Shown in pieces: positions 45,876 to 55,366 of a DNA stretch of 64,000 nt. Position 1 is the first letter of the stretch. The number at the start of each line of letters is the position of its first letter. The stretch comes from Alteromonas sp. KUL49 (GTDB taxonomy: Bacteria > Pseudomonadota > Gammaproteobacteria > Enterobacterales > Alteromonadaceae), in contig NZ_BJKL01000012.1 in NCBI RefSeq assembly GCF_006538345.1, positions 1 to 64,000 of the forward strand, in the 5' to 3' direction. The notes under the pieces are model-generated. The model worked only from the letters and a program-made list of their open reading frames with translations, ran no database searches and had not been told where the DNA came from. Both the position numbers and the translations under genes were made by a program.

Positions 45876-46500
45876 TGTATCTAACTCTGTTTTTAACAGC
45901 CGTTCAGACACAAAATTAAAGTGACTTGTGCAAGCCCTCACCATGCAATCTCACGACTGTATGGGGATCTTGTTGTATTGTCGTAATATCAATTTTACTG
46001 TGCTAATGACAACTTATGCCTTACTTTCAGACAATAAAATCAATGTCGGGAACGACCACCCTTACATACTTTTTTAGTTTTTCTTACAAGAACCAAAACG
46101 GTCACTGGCACTTGTTTGTCAATTCAATTCTGATCACCAAACGGCAAACTTTTTTGCTTGCCGGTAATACTCGACGTGACTTTTCTTGGATATTTTGCTT
46201 ACTAATGTTCTTGAGCAATCCAATGTCGGTATCACCTATAAATCGGCAGTGCTATGTAGCATTTTACTATTACCTGCCGTAGCGCTTGTTTTTACGCTTT
46301 CGCTTTCCGCGAAAAAACACACTAGATTATGGCACCAACGCCCCAAATTAAGCAAGGTTTGATAGTAAATAAAGTTATATTAACGGAAGTTTTATACGAA
46401 AAATGTTGGTTCGAAGGGGAAATCGTCCCTTAACAACTATTTTTGGTAGTGGAGTAAGTTTGAGTATTCGCAGACCCTATCAATACGTTATACTCTGCCC
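45876..46500. other. 625-base intergenic region between rne and rluC
   Basis: No convincing gene. The part next to rne (-) probably holds its promoter and long regulatory 5' UTR, and the part next to rluC (+) its promoter. An 88-codon plus-strand frame at 46016-46282 lacks an SD and recognisable features and was not accepted. A conserved structured leader is expected from other gammaproteobacteria but cannot be folded reliably by eye. Confidence 0.5.
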
Positions 46501-47451
46501 ATGAATGATCAAGTCTCTCAAAAAGTCCGGTTTGTCACTATCGAAGACGATTTATCCGGACAACGTATCGATAACTTTTTGCGCACCCAGCTTAAGGGTG
46601 TACCGAAAAGTATGATTTATCGCATCCTTCGCAAAGGCGAGGTTAGAGTTAACAAAGGCCGTGTGAAGCCCGAATATAAGCTTCAACCGCAAGATTTGGT
46701 GAGAATCCCGCCGGTTCGTGTTTCACAAGGTCAACCTGCTCCATCACCAAAGCTAGATAGTATTGCGGCGCTTACTTCGCATATTCTGTTCGAAGATGAT
46801 CGCCTGATGGTGATCAATAAGCCGTCGGGTATGGCTGTGCATGGTGGAAGTGGTTTGAGTTTTGGCTTAATCGAAGGGTTGCGTGCACTTCGACCAGAAG
46901 CAAAGTTTATGGAGCTTGTACACAGACTCGATCGAGACACCTCTGGATGCATAATTATTGCTAAAAAACGTTCAGCACTCCGTCATATGCACGAACAGCT
47001 TCGCACAGGCAAAATGGATAAGCGTTACCATGCTCTTGTTTGCGGTCAATGGCCTGATTCTCGCTTCAAGGTAAAAGCACCGTTGAGGAAAAATATCTTA
47101 CAGTCTGGCGAACGTATGGTCAGTGTTAGCGAAGACGGCAAGCCTTCTGAAACCCGTTATCATGTTCTTAAACGATTCAACAGTGCCAGTTTGGTTGAGG
47201 CGTCTCCTATTACTGGCCGCACTCATCAGATCAGAGTGCACTGTCTTCACGCCGGGCATCCCATTGCTTGCGATACGAAGTACGGCGACAGCGAGTTTGA
47301 CACCGAAATGCGCAATAATGGTTTGAATCGATTATTTCTCCACGCAGCGAGTATCGCTTTTATTCATCCGGTATCCGAGACTACAGTGCGCTTCGAAGCA
47401 CCCTATGACAACGCGCTGTCTTCTATTGTTTCTAAGCTTCAAGATAGATAA
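46501..47451 (+). CDS. rluC: 23S rRNA pseudouridine synthase RluC
   Basis: 316 residues with an N-terminal S4 RNA-binding domain (QRIDNFLRTQLKGVPKSMIY, RILRKGEVRVNKGRVKP) and the RluA-family catalytic motif ELVHRLDRDTSGCIIIAKK, where the Asp of HRLDRDTSG is the nucleophile. RluC makes pseudouridines 955, 2504 and 2580 (E. coli numbering) in 23S rRNA. Divergent from rne, as is usual. The HAD phosphatase gene follows after 14 bases. Confidence 0.95.
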   Translation: MNDQVSQKVRFVTIEDDLSGQRIDNFLRTQLKGVPKSMIYRILRKGEVRVNKGRVKPEYKLQPQDLVRIPPVRVSQGQPAPSPKLDSIAALTSHILFEDDRLMVINKPSGMAVHGGSGLSFGLIEGLRALRPEAKFMELVHRLDRDTSGCIIIAKKRSALRHMHEQLRTGKMDKRYHALVCGQWPDSRFKVKAPLRKNILQSGERMVSVSEDGKPSETRYHVLKRFNSASLVEASPITGRTHQIRVHCLHAGHPIACDTKYGDSEFDTEMRNNGLNRLFLHAASIAFIHPVSETTVRFEAPYDNALSSIVSKLQDR

Positions 47452-47465
47452 GCAGTTTATAAGTA

Positions 47466-48116
47466 ATGTCGAAATATAAGTTGGTCATATTTGACTGGGA
47501 TGGCACGGTGATGGACTCTGCCGCCAAAATAATCAGTTGTATGCAAACCGCCGCTAAAGCATGTGATCTTCCTGTACCCACTGACAGTGAGGTGGGGCAC
47601 ATTATTGGAATTAGTTTGAGAAAAGCAATTAAGATCTTATTCTCACTCAGCGATGAAACGAAGACCGATCAAGTGGTCGATGCTTACAAAGAAGCTTTTG
47701 TCTATCAAGATAGTACGCCTAGTCCTCTGTTTGACGGTGCTGAAGAGGTGTTCGCAGCGCTGAAAAGTAATGGAATGACACTCGCTGTTGCGACGGGAAA
47801 GGCAAGGCGGGGATTAGTTCGTGCGTGGGAACAAACCAACACCGCACATTATTTTTCTGAGTCGCGATGTGCTGATGATGCCGAGTCAAAACCATCACCA
47901 GACATGCTCTTACAGCTATTAGAAGTATTACAAATCTCGATAGAGGAATCGGTAATGATTGGCGACACTACTTACGATATGCAAATGGCTCAAACGATAG
48001 GTATGGATAGGGTGGGTGTTTCCTACGGTGTTCACGCCCAGCTTCACTTGGAAAAATACGAACCTGTGGCCATTATTCACGACATTAGAGAATTACCCAC
48101 GGTGTTTGAGCGTTGA
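47466..48116 (+). CDS. HAD-IA family hydrolase (phosphatase)
   Basis: 216 residues with the HAD motifs: I LVIFDWDGTVMDS (nucleophile Asp), II LAVATGKARRGL, III SKPSPDMLL and IV VMIGDTTYDMQMAQTIGM, and a helical cap between residues about 15 and 85. It resembles phosphoglycolate-phosphatase-like proteins that are commonly encoded directly after rluC in gammaproteobacteria. Substrate unknown. Faces the maf gene across eight bases. Confidence 0.88.
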   Translation: MSKYKLVIFDWDGTVMDSAAKIISCMQTAAKACDLPVPTDSEVGHIIGISLRKAIKILFSLSDETKTDQVVDAYKEAFVYQDSTPSPLFDGAEEVFAALKSNGMTLAVATGKARRGLVRAWEQTNTAHYFSESRCADDAESKPSPDMLLQLLEVLQISIEESVMIGDTTYDMQMAQTIGMDRVGVSYGVHAQLHLEKYEPVAIIHDIRELPTVFER

Positions 48117-48124
48117 TTACTGCA

Positions 48125-48760
48125 TCAACTTGCACACTTTGAAGCCGGTAAGGGCTGGGTTGCGATCTCTAACAAATCGATTTCAAAGTGACGCTCCAAT
48201 AAGTTGTGAAGCAGCATAATGGGTAGCCCAATCAAGCTATTGGGATCTCTGCTGGTAATCCTTTCGAATAGTAATACGCCCATTCCTTCAGACTTAAAGC
48301 TACCAGCGCAGTCTAACGGGCGTTCAGCAGCAATGTAGGCTCGTATTAGATCTTCTGTTAACGTTCGAAAATGAACTTTTGTTTCTTCGACATGGGTGAC
48401 AGCTATTTTTGTCGAGTGTTGGGATAAGCTCAACGCGGTAAAAAAGTGCACTATTCTACCTTGGCACAGCAGCAACTGATTTACGGCGTTTTCTACATTG
48501 CCCGGTTTGCCCAATAACTCTCGGCCATCATCGGTTTCGACTAAAGCGACTTGATCGCATCCAATAACGATATCGTTGGGGAATTTTTTTGCTACGACCT
48601 CCGCTTTTTCTACCGCAAGGCGTTTACTCAGTGATATGGGCGACTCACCCGGGCGTGGTGTCTCATCAATATCAGGTGCATGAGAGCGCACATGAACACC
48701 AATCTGCGCAAGCAATTGCTGACGATAGGGCGAAGACGAAGCAAGAATAAGTTGGGTCAT
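48125..48760 (-). CDS. Maf-like nucleotide pyrophosphatase (YceF type)
   Basis: 211 residues, slightly longer than the usual 190-200. Maf motifs: LILASSSPYRQQLLAQIG at the start, IDETPRPGESPISLSKRLA, IVIGCDQVALVE, and LDCAGSFKSEGMGVLLFERI. Family members hydrolyse non-canonical or methylated nucleoside triphosphates; the copy between rluC and yceD is the YceF (m7GTP) type in E. coli. The substrate here is inferred from synteny. Confidence 0.9.
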   Translation of the reverse strand: MTQLILASSSPYRQQLLAQIGVHVRSHAPDIDETPRPGESPISLSKRLAVEKAEVVAKKFPNDIVIGCDQVALVETDDGRELLGKPGNVENAVNQLLLCQGRIVHFFTALSLSQHSTKIAVTHVEETKVHFRTLTEDLIRAYIAAERPLDCAGSFKSEGMGVLLFERITSRDPNSLIGLPIMLLHNLLERHFEIDLLEIATQPLPASKCAS

Positions 48761-49017
48761 ACGTCAACCTCGACACTTTTTTATAAATTTAACACAACCT
48801 ACATTGGTTGTTATTACCTACATGCCGCATTCAACCCTCTATGTTCCAACACAGCAAGCGTGCGTCATCCCTTTCTTGGCAAGTATAGCCGATTATTTCG
48901 CAGGTGATTTCGTTTTTAAATCTGTGGCTATCAGTCTTTCATAACGGACACTGTTTTCTGCTAAATAAAAAGATGCACCGAATGGCGCTAAATTTTTTTC
49001 AAATTCCGATTAATACT

Positions 49018-49046
49018 TTGACAGATGGGGGCTGAACCTATATAGT
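49018..49046 (+). promoter_or_regulatory. Strong sigma-70 promoter, apparently giving a leaderless yceD transcript
   Basis: TTGACA (49018-49023), a 17-base spacer, and TATAGT (49041-49046). The start point predicted seven bases after the -10 box is about 49053, only three bases before the yceD ATG at 49056, so there is almost no 5' UTR and no SD. The 48761-49017 stretch upstream shows no gene. Confidence 0.7.
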
Positions 49047-49055
49047 TCGCGCGCT

Positions 49056-49589
49056 ATGCAGAAAGTGAAACTCCCTCATTCAGTCGAACCCGTCAAGAGC
49101 GCTATGAAGCGTTCCGATTATCGGGGCGTTATGGCGTCGAAAGACATGGTTAGGCTCAACGAGGCAGTGGTTCGCTGTGATGATTGGGTAGACGTAGAAG
49201 TCCAGTTCGAAAAAGACGCGCAGGGTCTTACTGTATTTCACGGAAACCTAAGCACAGAGGTAACACTTATCTGTCAACGGTGTAATGGTGAACTCTCGCA
49301 ACCTTTGGATGTGAATTTTTGTTTTAGCCCAGTGCAGGGGAACGAAAACGAAAGTGATGACGCCTTGCCCGAAGCTTACGAGCCGGTAGAGGTCGATGAC
49401 CATGGAGAAGTCAGTCTACTTCATTTGTTTGAAGACGAGTTGATTTTGTCTTTACCTATCGTAGCCCTTCATGCAGAGGAGGACTGCGCTATCAGTCAAG
49501 ACGATATGACATTCGGTGAGATTGAACCGGAACAAGAGCGAGAAAACCCTTTCGCGGTTTTGAAAGAACTTAAGCGAGACCAGGAGTAA
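49056..49589 (+). CDS. yceD: YceD-family (DUF177) protein, 23S rRNA accumulation protein
   Basis: 177 residues. MQKVKLPHSVEPVKSA matches the E. coli YceD start almost word for word, fixing the ATG. A CxxC pair LICQRCNGEL and FSPVQGNENESDDALPEAYEPVEVDDHGEV, EDELILSLPIVALH and the C-terminal ENPFAVLKELKRD are family marks. Members are linked to ribosomal RNA/50S homeostasis and are nearly always encoded before rpmF. It appears translated from a leaderless message. Confidence 0.93.
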   Translation: MQKVKLPHSVEPVKSAMKRSDYRGVMASKDMVRLNEAVVRCDDWVDVEVQFEKDAQGLTVFHGNLSTEVTLICQRCNGELSQPLDVNFCFSPVQGNENESDDALPEAYEPVEVDDHGEVSLLHLFEDELILSLPIVALHAEEDCAISQDDMTFGEIEPEQERENPFAVLKELKRDQE

Positions 49590-49592
49590 GTT

Positions 49593-49763
49593 ATGGCAGT
49601 ACAACAAAATCGTAAAACACGTTCTAAGCGTGGCATGCGTCGTTCACACGATGCGTTGACAGGCGCGACTTTGTCTGTCGATGCAACGTCAGGTGAGACT
49701 CACCGTCGTCACCACGTGACCGCAGACGGTTACTACAAAGGCAAAAAAGTTATCGGCGCGTAA
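49593..49763 (+). CDS. rpmF: 50S ribosomal protein L32
   Basis: 56 residues, starting ATG 49593 three bases after the yceD stop with GGAG in the yceD end as [22 protein letters not shown] is the conserved bacterial L32 opening, and [14 protein letters not shown] the ending. Same transcript as yceD and plsX. Confidence 0.97.
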   Translation: MAVQQNRKTRSKRGMRRSHDALTGATLSVDATSGETHRRHHVTADGYYKGKKVIGA

Positions 49764-49781
49764 GCACCCGGTAATCGCGTT

Positions 49782-50807
49782 TTGTCTTCGCTAACCATTG
49801 CGTTAGATATCATGGGGGGTGATCATGGCCCCCCTGTTATCCTCTCTGCTGCCGTTCGCGCAGTACAACAGCATTCAAACGTAAACTTCATTTTTTGCGG
49901 CCACGAGTCCGTGATATTTCCAGCTTTGTCCAAGCTGACATCAGCACAACGAGAGCGCGTAGAAGTCGTTCACACGGAACAAGTTGTTGAAATGGGCGAA
50001 GCACCCACATCAGCACTGCGTCACAAGAAAGATTCCTCGATGCGAAAGGCCATTGAATGCGTTCAACAGCAACGTGCAAATGCGTGCGTGAGCGCAGGAA
50101 ATACAGGTGCTTTATTAACGTTATCCTTTTACCTACTGAAAACCTTGCCTGGTGTTGACCGTCCGGCACTCGTAAGTCGAATGCCCACCGCCAGCCATCA
50201 CAAGGTGTTTTTGCTTGATTTAGGCGCAAATGTTAATTGTACACCCGATATTTTGTTTCAATATGGCGTAATGGGGTCAGTGCTTGCCCAAGAGGTTGCA
50301 GGTATTACTCAACCCCGTGTTGCATTACTCAATGTCGGTGAAGAAGACATCAAGGGTAATGCTCAGGTGAAATCTGCTCATTCCCTGTTCAATGATGCCC
50401 CAGGTGTTAATTACATAGGATACGTCGAAGGTGACGACATATTCACCGATTATGCTGATGTCGTGGTAACCGATGGCTTTACCGGTAACGTTGCATTGAA
50501 GTCGAGCGAGGGATTGGCCAAGCTCGTTATAAACGAGGTAAAACAACAATCACAACGAAGTTTTATGACCCGTTTAATGGCAAAAATAGCTCTGCCATTA
50601 CTTAAATCTATCTATAACAGAGTGAACCCCGACCAGTATAACGGTGCGAGTCTGATAGGATTGCGCGGCATTGTTATCAAGAGTCATGGAAATGCATCGA
50701 AAGACGCTTTTTATTACGCCATTGTCCAGGCAATCCAAGAAGCGAAGATGCAAGTACCGGACAAAATAAAAACAAAGATAGAAACGGTTTTGTTGGAGCA
50801 ACTTTGA
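49782..50807 (+). CDS. plsX: Phosphate acyltransferase PlsX
   Basis: 341 residues. [14 protein letters not shown] at the start and [30 protein letters not shown] and [17 protein letters not shown] are PlsX marks. It converts acyl-ACP to acyl phosphate for membrane phospholipid synthesis. A TTG at 49782 is the only start that preserves the family N-terminus; the SD is weak. The stop overlaps the fabH start as TTGA. Conserved rpmF-plsX-fabH order. Confidence 0.95.
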   Translation: MSSLTIALDIMGGDHGPPVILSAAVRAVQQHSNVNFIFCGHESVIFPALSKLTSAQRERVEVVHTEQVVEMGEAPTSALRHKKDSSMRKAIECVQQQRANACVSAGNTGALLTLSFYLLKTLPGVDRPALVSRMPTASHHKVFLLDLGANVNCTPDILFQYGVMGSVLAQEVAGITQPRVALLNVGEEDIKGNAQVKSAHSLFNDAPGVNYIGYVEGDDIFTDYADVVVTDGFTGNVALKSSEGLAKLVINEVKQQSQRSFMTRLMAKIALPLLKSIYNRVNPDQYNGASLIGLRGIVIKSHGNASKDAFYYAIVQAIQEAKMQVPDKIKTKIETVLLEQL

Positions 50808-51769
50808 GCAACTATTCACGATTTATAGGCACCGGCAGTTATTATCCCTCCGAAGTTCGCACGAACGCAGATCTAGAAATAATGGTAGATACCAGTGATG
50901 AGTGGATCACTGATCGCACTGGGATTAAAGAGCGTCGTATAATTGGTGCTGATGAAACTGCGGCGACCATGGGGGCAGAAGCCAGTAAGAAAGCCATTGA
51001 GATGGCTGGTATCGATCCTAAAACTATCGATATGATTGTTTGTGCCACCACCAGCGGACGTTATGCCTTGCCAAGCACGGCCTGCGAAATTCAACAAATT
51101 CTTGACCTCGATGGTATCCCCGCATTTGACGTAGCTGCAGCATGTGCAGGCTATTGTTACGCGTTAAGTGTGGCGGACCAGTATATTAAGTCAGGTATGG
51201 CCAAACGTATTCTGGTTGTTGGTACTGACTGTTTGAGCCGTCTTGTCGACCCAGCTGATCGCACTATGGTCATTCTCTTCGGTGATGGTGCAGGCGCAAC
51301 TATCATTGAGGCTAGTGAAGAACCTGGTATTTTGTCGACTCACATTCATGCCGCAGGCTCTTATGGCGAGTTACTTCGCGTGGGTAACCCAACGCGAGGT
51401 GATGAAGCGTCAGTTCATGAAAATTGGGGAGAAATGCGCGGCAACGAAGTATTTAAAGTTGCAGTGACTAAATTATCAGAGGTGGTTGAACAGACCCTCT
51501 CTGCCAATAATATGGAAAAGTCAGACTTAGATTGGCTGGTGCCACACCAAGCAAACTTCCGTATTATTAAAGCTACGGCTAAAAAGCTGAATATGTCATT
51601 GGACCAAGTCGTGCTAACCTTGGAAAATTATGGCAATACTTCAGCCGCAACTGTACCTACAGCACTTGATACCGCCATTCGAGATGGCCGAATTAAACGA
51701 GGACAACACCTATTGCTAGAAGCTTTTGGTGGTGGTTTCGCTTGGGCCTCGGCGTTAGTCAAGTACTAG
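50804..51769 (+). CDS. fabH: 3-oxoacyl-ACP synthase III (FabH)
   Basis: 321 residues starting at a TTG that overlaps the plsX stop. Catalytic triad: Cys114 in [13 protein letters not shown], His in VPHQANFRI and Asn in [13 protein letters not shown]-terminal [17 protein letters not shown] is typical. It condenses acetyl-CoA with malonyl-ACP to start fatty acid chains. Confidence 0.96.
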   Translation: MSNYSRFIGTGSYYPSEVRTNADLEIMVDTSDEWITDRTGIKERRIIGADETAATMGAEASKKAIEMAGIDPKTIDMIVCATTSGRYALPSTACEIQQILDLDGIPAFDVAAACAGYCYALSVADQYIKSGMAKRILVVGTDCLSRLVDPADRTMVILFGDGAGATIIEASEEPGILSTHIHAAGSYGELLRVGNPTRGDEASVHENWGEMRGNEVFKVAVTKLSEVVEQTLSANNMEKSDLDWLVPHQANFRIIKATAKKLNMSLDQVVLTLENYGNTSAATVPTALDTAIRDGRIKRGQHLLLEAFGGGFAWASALVKY

Positions 51770-51807
51770 TGCAGTCGTAAAATCACAATAAGAATTAAGG
51801 AATAACC

Positions 51808-52737
51808 ATGACGAAAACCGCTTGCGTATTTCCAGGGCAGGGTTCACAAACTGTGGGCATGCTTAAGGAATTGGCAGACGTTTATCCTAGTGTTGTTGAG
51901 ACATTCAAAGAAGCATCTGATGCATTGGGTTACGATTTGTGGGCGCTCGTTCAAGAAGACGCCGACGGTAAACTCAACGAAACACATATAACACAACCTG
52001 CGCTGCTCACTGCCAGTGTTGCTATTTGGCGAATTCTTCAAGAGCAAGGAATTCAGGTTGATTACCTAGCAGGGCACAGTCTAGGTGAGTACTCTGCCTT
52101 TGTTTGCGGTGGATCGATGGCATTTTCTGATGCCGTTAAACTGGTAGAGGCTCGTGGTCAGTATATGCAACAAGCCGTTCCTGCTGGCGCTGGAGCAATG
52201 TACGCTATTATTGGTCTAGACGATGCAACTATTACCGATGTATGTCATCAAACCGCGATTGCAACCGGCGATGTTGTTGCGCCAGTAAACTTTAATTCTC
52301 CTGGTCAGGTGGTTATTGCAGGTGAAGCTAAAGCTGCCGAACAAGCGGCTAATGCGTGCAAAGAGGCCGGAGCCAAGCGAGCATTGCCATTGGCCGTAAG
52401 CGTTCCTTCCCATTGTGAGCTTATGCGACCAGCCGCCGACCAATTGGAAGCGAGCTTAAAGGAAGTTGCAGTTTCTATTCCTCAAATCAATATTGTGAAC
52501 AACGTTGATGTGACTATCGAAACAGAGCCGGATGCGATTAAAAATGCATTAGTTCGTCAGTTGTACTGCCCAGTACAATGGAGCCGCACAGTAGAATATT
52601 TAGCTGCTGCTGGCGTTGAGCGAATTGTTGAAGTGGGTCCAGGTAAAGTACTCACTGGCCTTACAAAACGTATTAACAAAACATTGACCTCTGTTGCAGT
52701 GAACACCCCAGAGGGTGTGGAAGCACTAAAACAATAA
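51808..52737 (+). CDS. fabD: Malonyl-CoA:ACP transacylase FabD
   Basis: 309 residues. CVFPGQGSQTVGML at the start, the nucleophile Ser in LAGHSLGEYSAFV, and His in VPSHCELM give the Ser-His pair. Transfers malonyl from CoA to ACP. AAGGA SD before the ATG; fabG begins nine bases after the stop. Confidence 0.96.
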   Translation: MTKTACVFPGQGSQTVGMLKELADVYPSVVETFKEASDALGYDLWALVQEDADGKLNETHITQPALLTASVAIWRILQEQGIQVDYLAGHSLGEYSAFVCGGSMAFSDAVKLVEARGQYMQQAVPAGAGAMYAIIGLDDATITDVCHQTAIATGDVVAPVNFNSPGQVVIAGEAKAAEQAANACKEAGAKRALPLAVSVPSHCELMRPAADQLEASLKEVAVSIPQINIVNNVDVTIETEPDAIKNALVRQLYCPVQWSRTVEYLAAAGVERIVEVGPGKVLTGLTKRINKTLTSVAVNTPEGVEALKQ

Positions 52738-52746
52738 GGAATACAA

Positions 52747-53487
52747 ATGAGCCAACTTACAGGCAAAATTGCACTGGTTACAGGTGCAAGTCGCGGTATT
52801 GGTAAAGCCATCGCGACAATACTTTCAGAGCAAGGTGCAACCGTTATTGGCACCGCGACTAGCGAAAACGGTGCAGCGGCTATCTCAGAATACCTTGCTG
52901 AAAAAGGCGGTAAAGGCCTAGCCTTGAATGTTACCGATAAAGACAGTGTTGATGGTGTTCTAAAATCTATCACCGACGAATTTGGTACTATCGATATTCT
53001 AATTAATAACGCTGGTATTACTCGCGATAATCTTTTGATGCGTATGAAAGACGATGAGTGGCAAGACATTATTGACACTAACTTGTCATCTATTTTCACA
53101 CTATCAAAAGCAGTGCTTCGCGGTATGATGAAGAAGCGTCATGGCCGCATTGTCAATGTAGGCTCTGTAGTGGGTAGTGCAGGTAATGCGGGTCAAGCAA
53201 ACTATGCAGCGGCGAAAGCTGGTGTCATTGGCTTCAGTAAATCGATGGCTCGCGAAGTTGCCTCTCGTGGTATCACTGTGAATGTGGTTGCTCCTGGTTT
53301 TATCGATACAGATATGACTAAAGCACTAAATGACGACCAACGAGAAGCTATTTTTAAAGATATTCCGGCCAATCGATTAGGCCAACCAGAAGAGATTGCA
53401 GCCACCGTTGCCTTTTTAGTGGGCGAGGGTGCAGCATACATTACAGGCGAGACCATTCATGTGAATGGCGGCATGTACATGGGTTAA
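52747..53487 (+). CDS. fabG: 3-oxoacyl-ACP reductase FabG
   Basis: 246 residues, short-chain dehydrogenase: NADPH motif TGASRGIG, NNAG in ILINNAGITRDN, Ser-Tyr-Lys triad in VGSVVGSAGNAGQANYAAAK. Reduces 3-ketoacyl-ACP in the elongation cycle. Ends with HVNGGMYMG as in E. coli FabG. Confidence 0.96.
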   Translation: MSQLTGKIALVTGASRGIGKAIATILSEQGATVIGTATSENGAAAISEYLAEKGGKGLALNVTDKDSVDGVLKSITDEFGTIDILINNAGITRDNLLMRMKDDEWQDIIDTNLSSIFTLSKAVLRGMMKKRHGRIVNVGSVVGSAGNAGQANYAAAKAGVIGFSKSMAREVASRGITVNVVAPGFIDTDMTKALNDDQREAIFKDIPANRLGQPEEIAATVAFLVGEGAAYITGETIHVNGGMYMG

Positions 53488-53626
53488 ATTCAACTATTTA
53501 CACAATTTTACGCATTTGGGGCTAGATATTTTCTAACCATGGATGTAAAAATAGTGTTTTAGTATTTTCACATGTCGCTGGTTTGACCAGAGAAATTGTT
53601 TGAACTGGAGCTTGCAAGGGCTCAAC

Positions 53627-53656
53627 TTGCAAAATAAACTAGCGGCACTTTACTAT
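53627..53656 (+). promoter_or_regulatory. Candidate acpP promoter
   Basis: TTGCAA (53627-53632) and TACTAT (53651-53656) with an 18-base spacer, about 30 bases before the acpP ATG, in the 199-base fabG-acpP gap. A separate strong acpP promoter is expected because ACP is needed in large amounts. Confidence 0.5.
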
Positions 53657-53686
53657 CTAGTGACGTTTTAAGGGAAACCTAGAATT

Positions 53687-53926
53687 ATGAGTAACATTGA
53701 AGATCGCGTTAAGAAAATCATCGTAGAACAGCTTGGCGTTAAAGAAGAAGAAGTAAAAGCAGAAGCTTCATTCGTAGACGATTTGGGCGCGGACTCACTT
53801 GACACAGTTGAGTTGGTAATGGCGTTAGAAGAAGAGTTCGATACAGAGATTCCTGACGAAGAAGCAGAAAAAATTACTACTGTTCAGTCAGCTGTCGACT
53901 ACATCAATGCTAACAAAGACGCATAA
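53687..53926 (+). CDS. acpP: Acyl carrier protein
   Basis: 79 residues, very acidic. The 4'-phosphopantetheine attachment Ser37 lies in [38 protein letters not shown] matches standard AcpP. GGGAAA SD region. Followed by a strong terminator that separates it from fabF. Confidence 0.97.
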   Translation: MSNIEDRVKKIIVEQLGVKEEEVKAEASFVDDLGADSLDTVELVMALEEEFDTEIPDEEAEKITTVQSAVDYINANKDA

Positions 53927-53938
53927 GCGTAGCTTAGC

Positions 53939-53968
53939 AAAAACGGCTCTTTAAGAGCCGTTTTTTTC
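53939..53968 (+). terminator. Rho-independent terminator after acpP
   Basis: 10-bp stem AAACGGCTCT / AGAGCCGTTT with a 3-base loop and a run of Ts, immediately after the acpP stop. Confidence 0.9.
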
Positions 53969-54006
53969 TTTATTCCTTCCTTATAGTTACATTGCGAGGG
54001 CTTGTT

Positions 54007-55245
54007 GTGGCAAAACGTCGCGTAGTAGTTACTGGTCTTGGCATGTTATCACCTCTCGGTCTTAGCGTAGATAAGACTTGGCGTCGCCTTTTAGCTGGCG
54101 AGAGCGGTATTGGTGATATCACCCATTTTGACTGCACTGACTATACCACTCGATTTGCGGGTCAAATTAACGATTTTGATCCTCAAGAATATATCGAGAA
54201 AAAAGAAACAAAAAAAATGGATCGCTTTATCCAGCTGGGAATTGCAGCGGGTAAGCAAGCACTTAACGATTCCGGATTATCAGTATCTGAAGAAAATGCT
54301 CACCGTGTGGGTGTAGCTATCGGCTCAGGTATCGGTGGTTTGGAGCAGATAGAGCAGAACCATAATAAATTACAAAAGAGCGGCCCGAAGCGGGTTTCGC
54401 CATTTTTCGTTCCTTCAACCATTACCAATATGATTTCAGGCTTTTTGTCGATCATGGAAGGTTTGAAAGGACCAAATATCAACGTGGTAACAGCTTGTAC
54501 TACAGGTGTACATAACATTGGTATTGCAGCCCGTACTATTGCTTATGGTGATGCAGACGCAATGTTAGCTGGCGGCGCTGAAGCGTCTATTACCCCGCTC
54601 GGTATCGCTGGATTTGGTGCGGCAAGAGCATTATCCACGCGTAATGACGATCCACAAGCAGCAAGTCGTCCATGGGACAAAGACAGAGATGGCTTTGTGA
54701 TGGGCGAAGGTGCGGGCGTTGTTATGCTTGAAGAGTACGAATCTGCGAAAGCAAGAGGCGCACATATTTATGCAGAGCTAGTAGGCTTTGGTATGAGTGG
54801 CGACGCTTTCCATATGACATCACCACCAGATGACGGTGAAGGTGCAGCGGCATCTATGCAAAATGCTATCAACGATGCTGATATTAGCGCGAATGTTATT
54901 GGTTACGTAAATGCTCATGGCACTTCAACACCTGCTGGAGATGTTGCAGAAGTTGCAGCGGTTAAACGCGTATTCAAAGAGCATGCAAGTGATTTGCTGG
55001 TTAGCTCAACTAAATCGGCAACAGGTCACTTATTGGGTGCTGCAGGTTCAGTGGAAGCAATCTTTACTGTACTAGCATTGCGCGACAAAACTGCTCCTCC
55101 AACAATCAATTTGGATAACCCGGGTGAGGGTTGTGATTTGGATTTTGTTGCCAACGAAGCTAAAGGTTTTGACGCAGACTATGCGCTGTGTAACTCATTT
55201 GGCTTTGGTGGGACAAACGGCTCGCTTATTTTCAAACGCGTTTAA
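54007..55245 (+). CDS. fabF: 3-oxoacyl-ACP synthase II (FabF)
   Basis: 412 residues from a GTG at 54007 ([18 protein letters not shown]) with GAGGG upstream; the frame begins at a TTG 53992, but the SD and the E. coli N-terminus support 54007. Catalytic Cys in [12 protein letters not shown], His residues in [11 protein letters not shown] and [11 protein letters not shown]. Elongates acyl-ACP chains and sets the cis-vaccenate ratio. Confidence 0.95.
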   Translation: MAKRRVVVTGLGMLSPLGLSVDKTWRRLLAGESGIGDITHFDCTDYTTRFAGQINDFDPQEYIEKKETKKMDRFIQLGIAAGKQALNDSGLSVSEENAHRVGVAIGSGIGGLEQIEQNHNKLQKSGPKRVSPFFVPSTITNMISGFLSIMEGLKGPNINVVTACTTGVHNIGIAARTIAYGDADAMLAGGAEASITPLGIAGFGAARALSTRNDDPQAASRPWDKDRDGFVMGEGAGVVMLEEYESAKARGAHIYAELVGFGMSGDAFHMTSPPDDGEGAAASMQNAINDADISANVIGYVNAHGTSTPAGDVAEVAAVKRVFKEHASDLLVSSTKSATGHLLGAAGSVEAIFTVLALRDKTAPPTINLDNPGEGCDLDFVANEAKGFDADYALCNSFGFGGTNGSLIFKRV

Positions 55246-55271
55246 TCTCCTAAACTGCGTTCAATTCAAAA

Positions 55272-55300
55272 GGCAGCAAGTACTCTTGCTGTCTTTTTTC
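55272..55300 (+). terminator. Rho-independent terminator after fabF
   Basis: 10-bp stem AGGCAGCAAG / CTTGCTGTCT (one G-T pair) with a 4-base loop, then a T-run, 26 bases after the fabF stop. Confidence 0.8.
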
Positions 55301-55366
55301 GTTTAAAACGACATAGTTTTGCTTAACTTGTTATACTTTGATTATTGCTTACTAATTGATTAGCCA

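Noticed and set aside
46016..46282. 88-codon plus-strand ORF between rne and rluC
   Set aside because: No SD, no recognisable domain, and composition (FFSFSY, FYYYLP) like non-coding AT-rich DNA; it lies over the expected rne promoter and leader.
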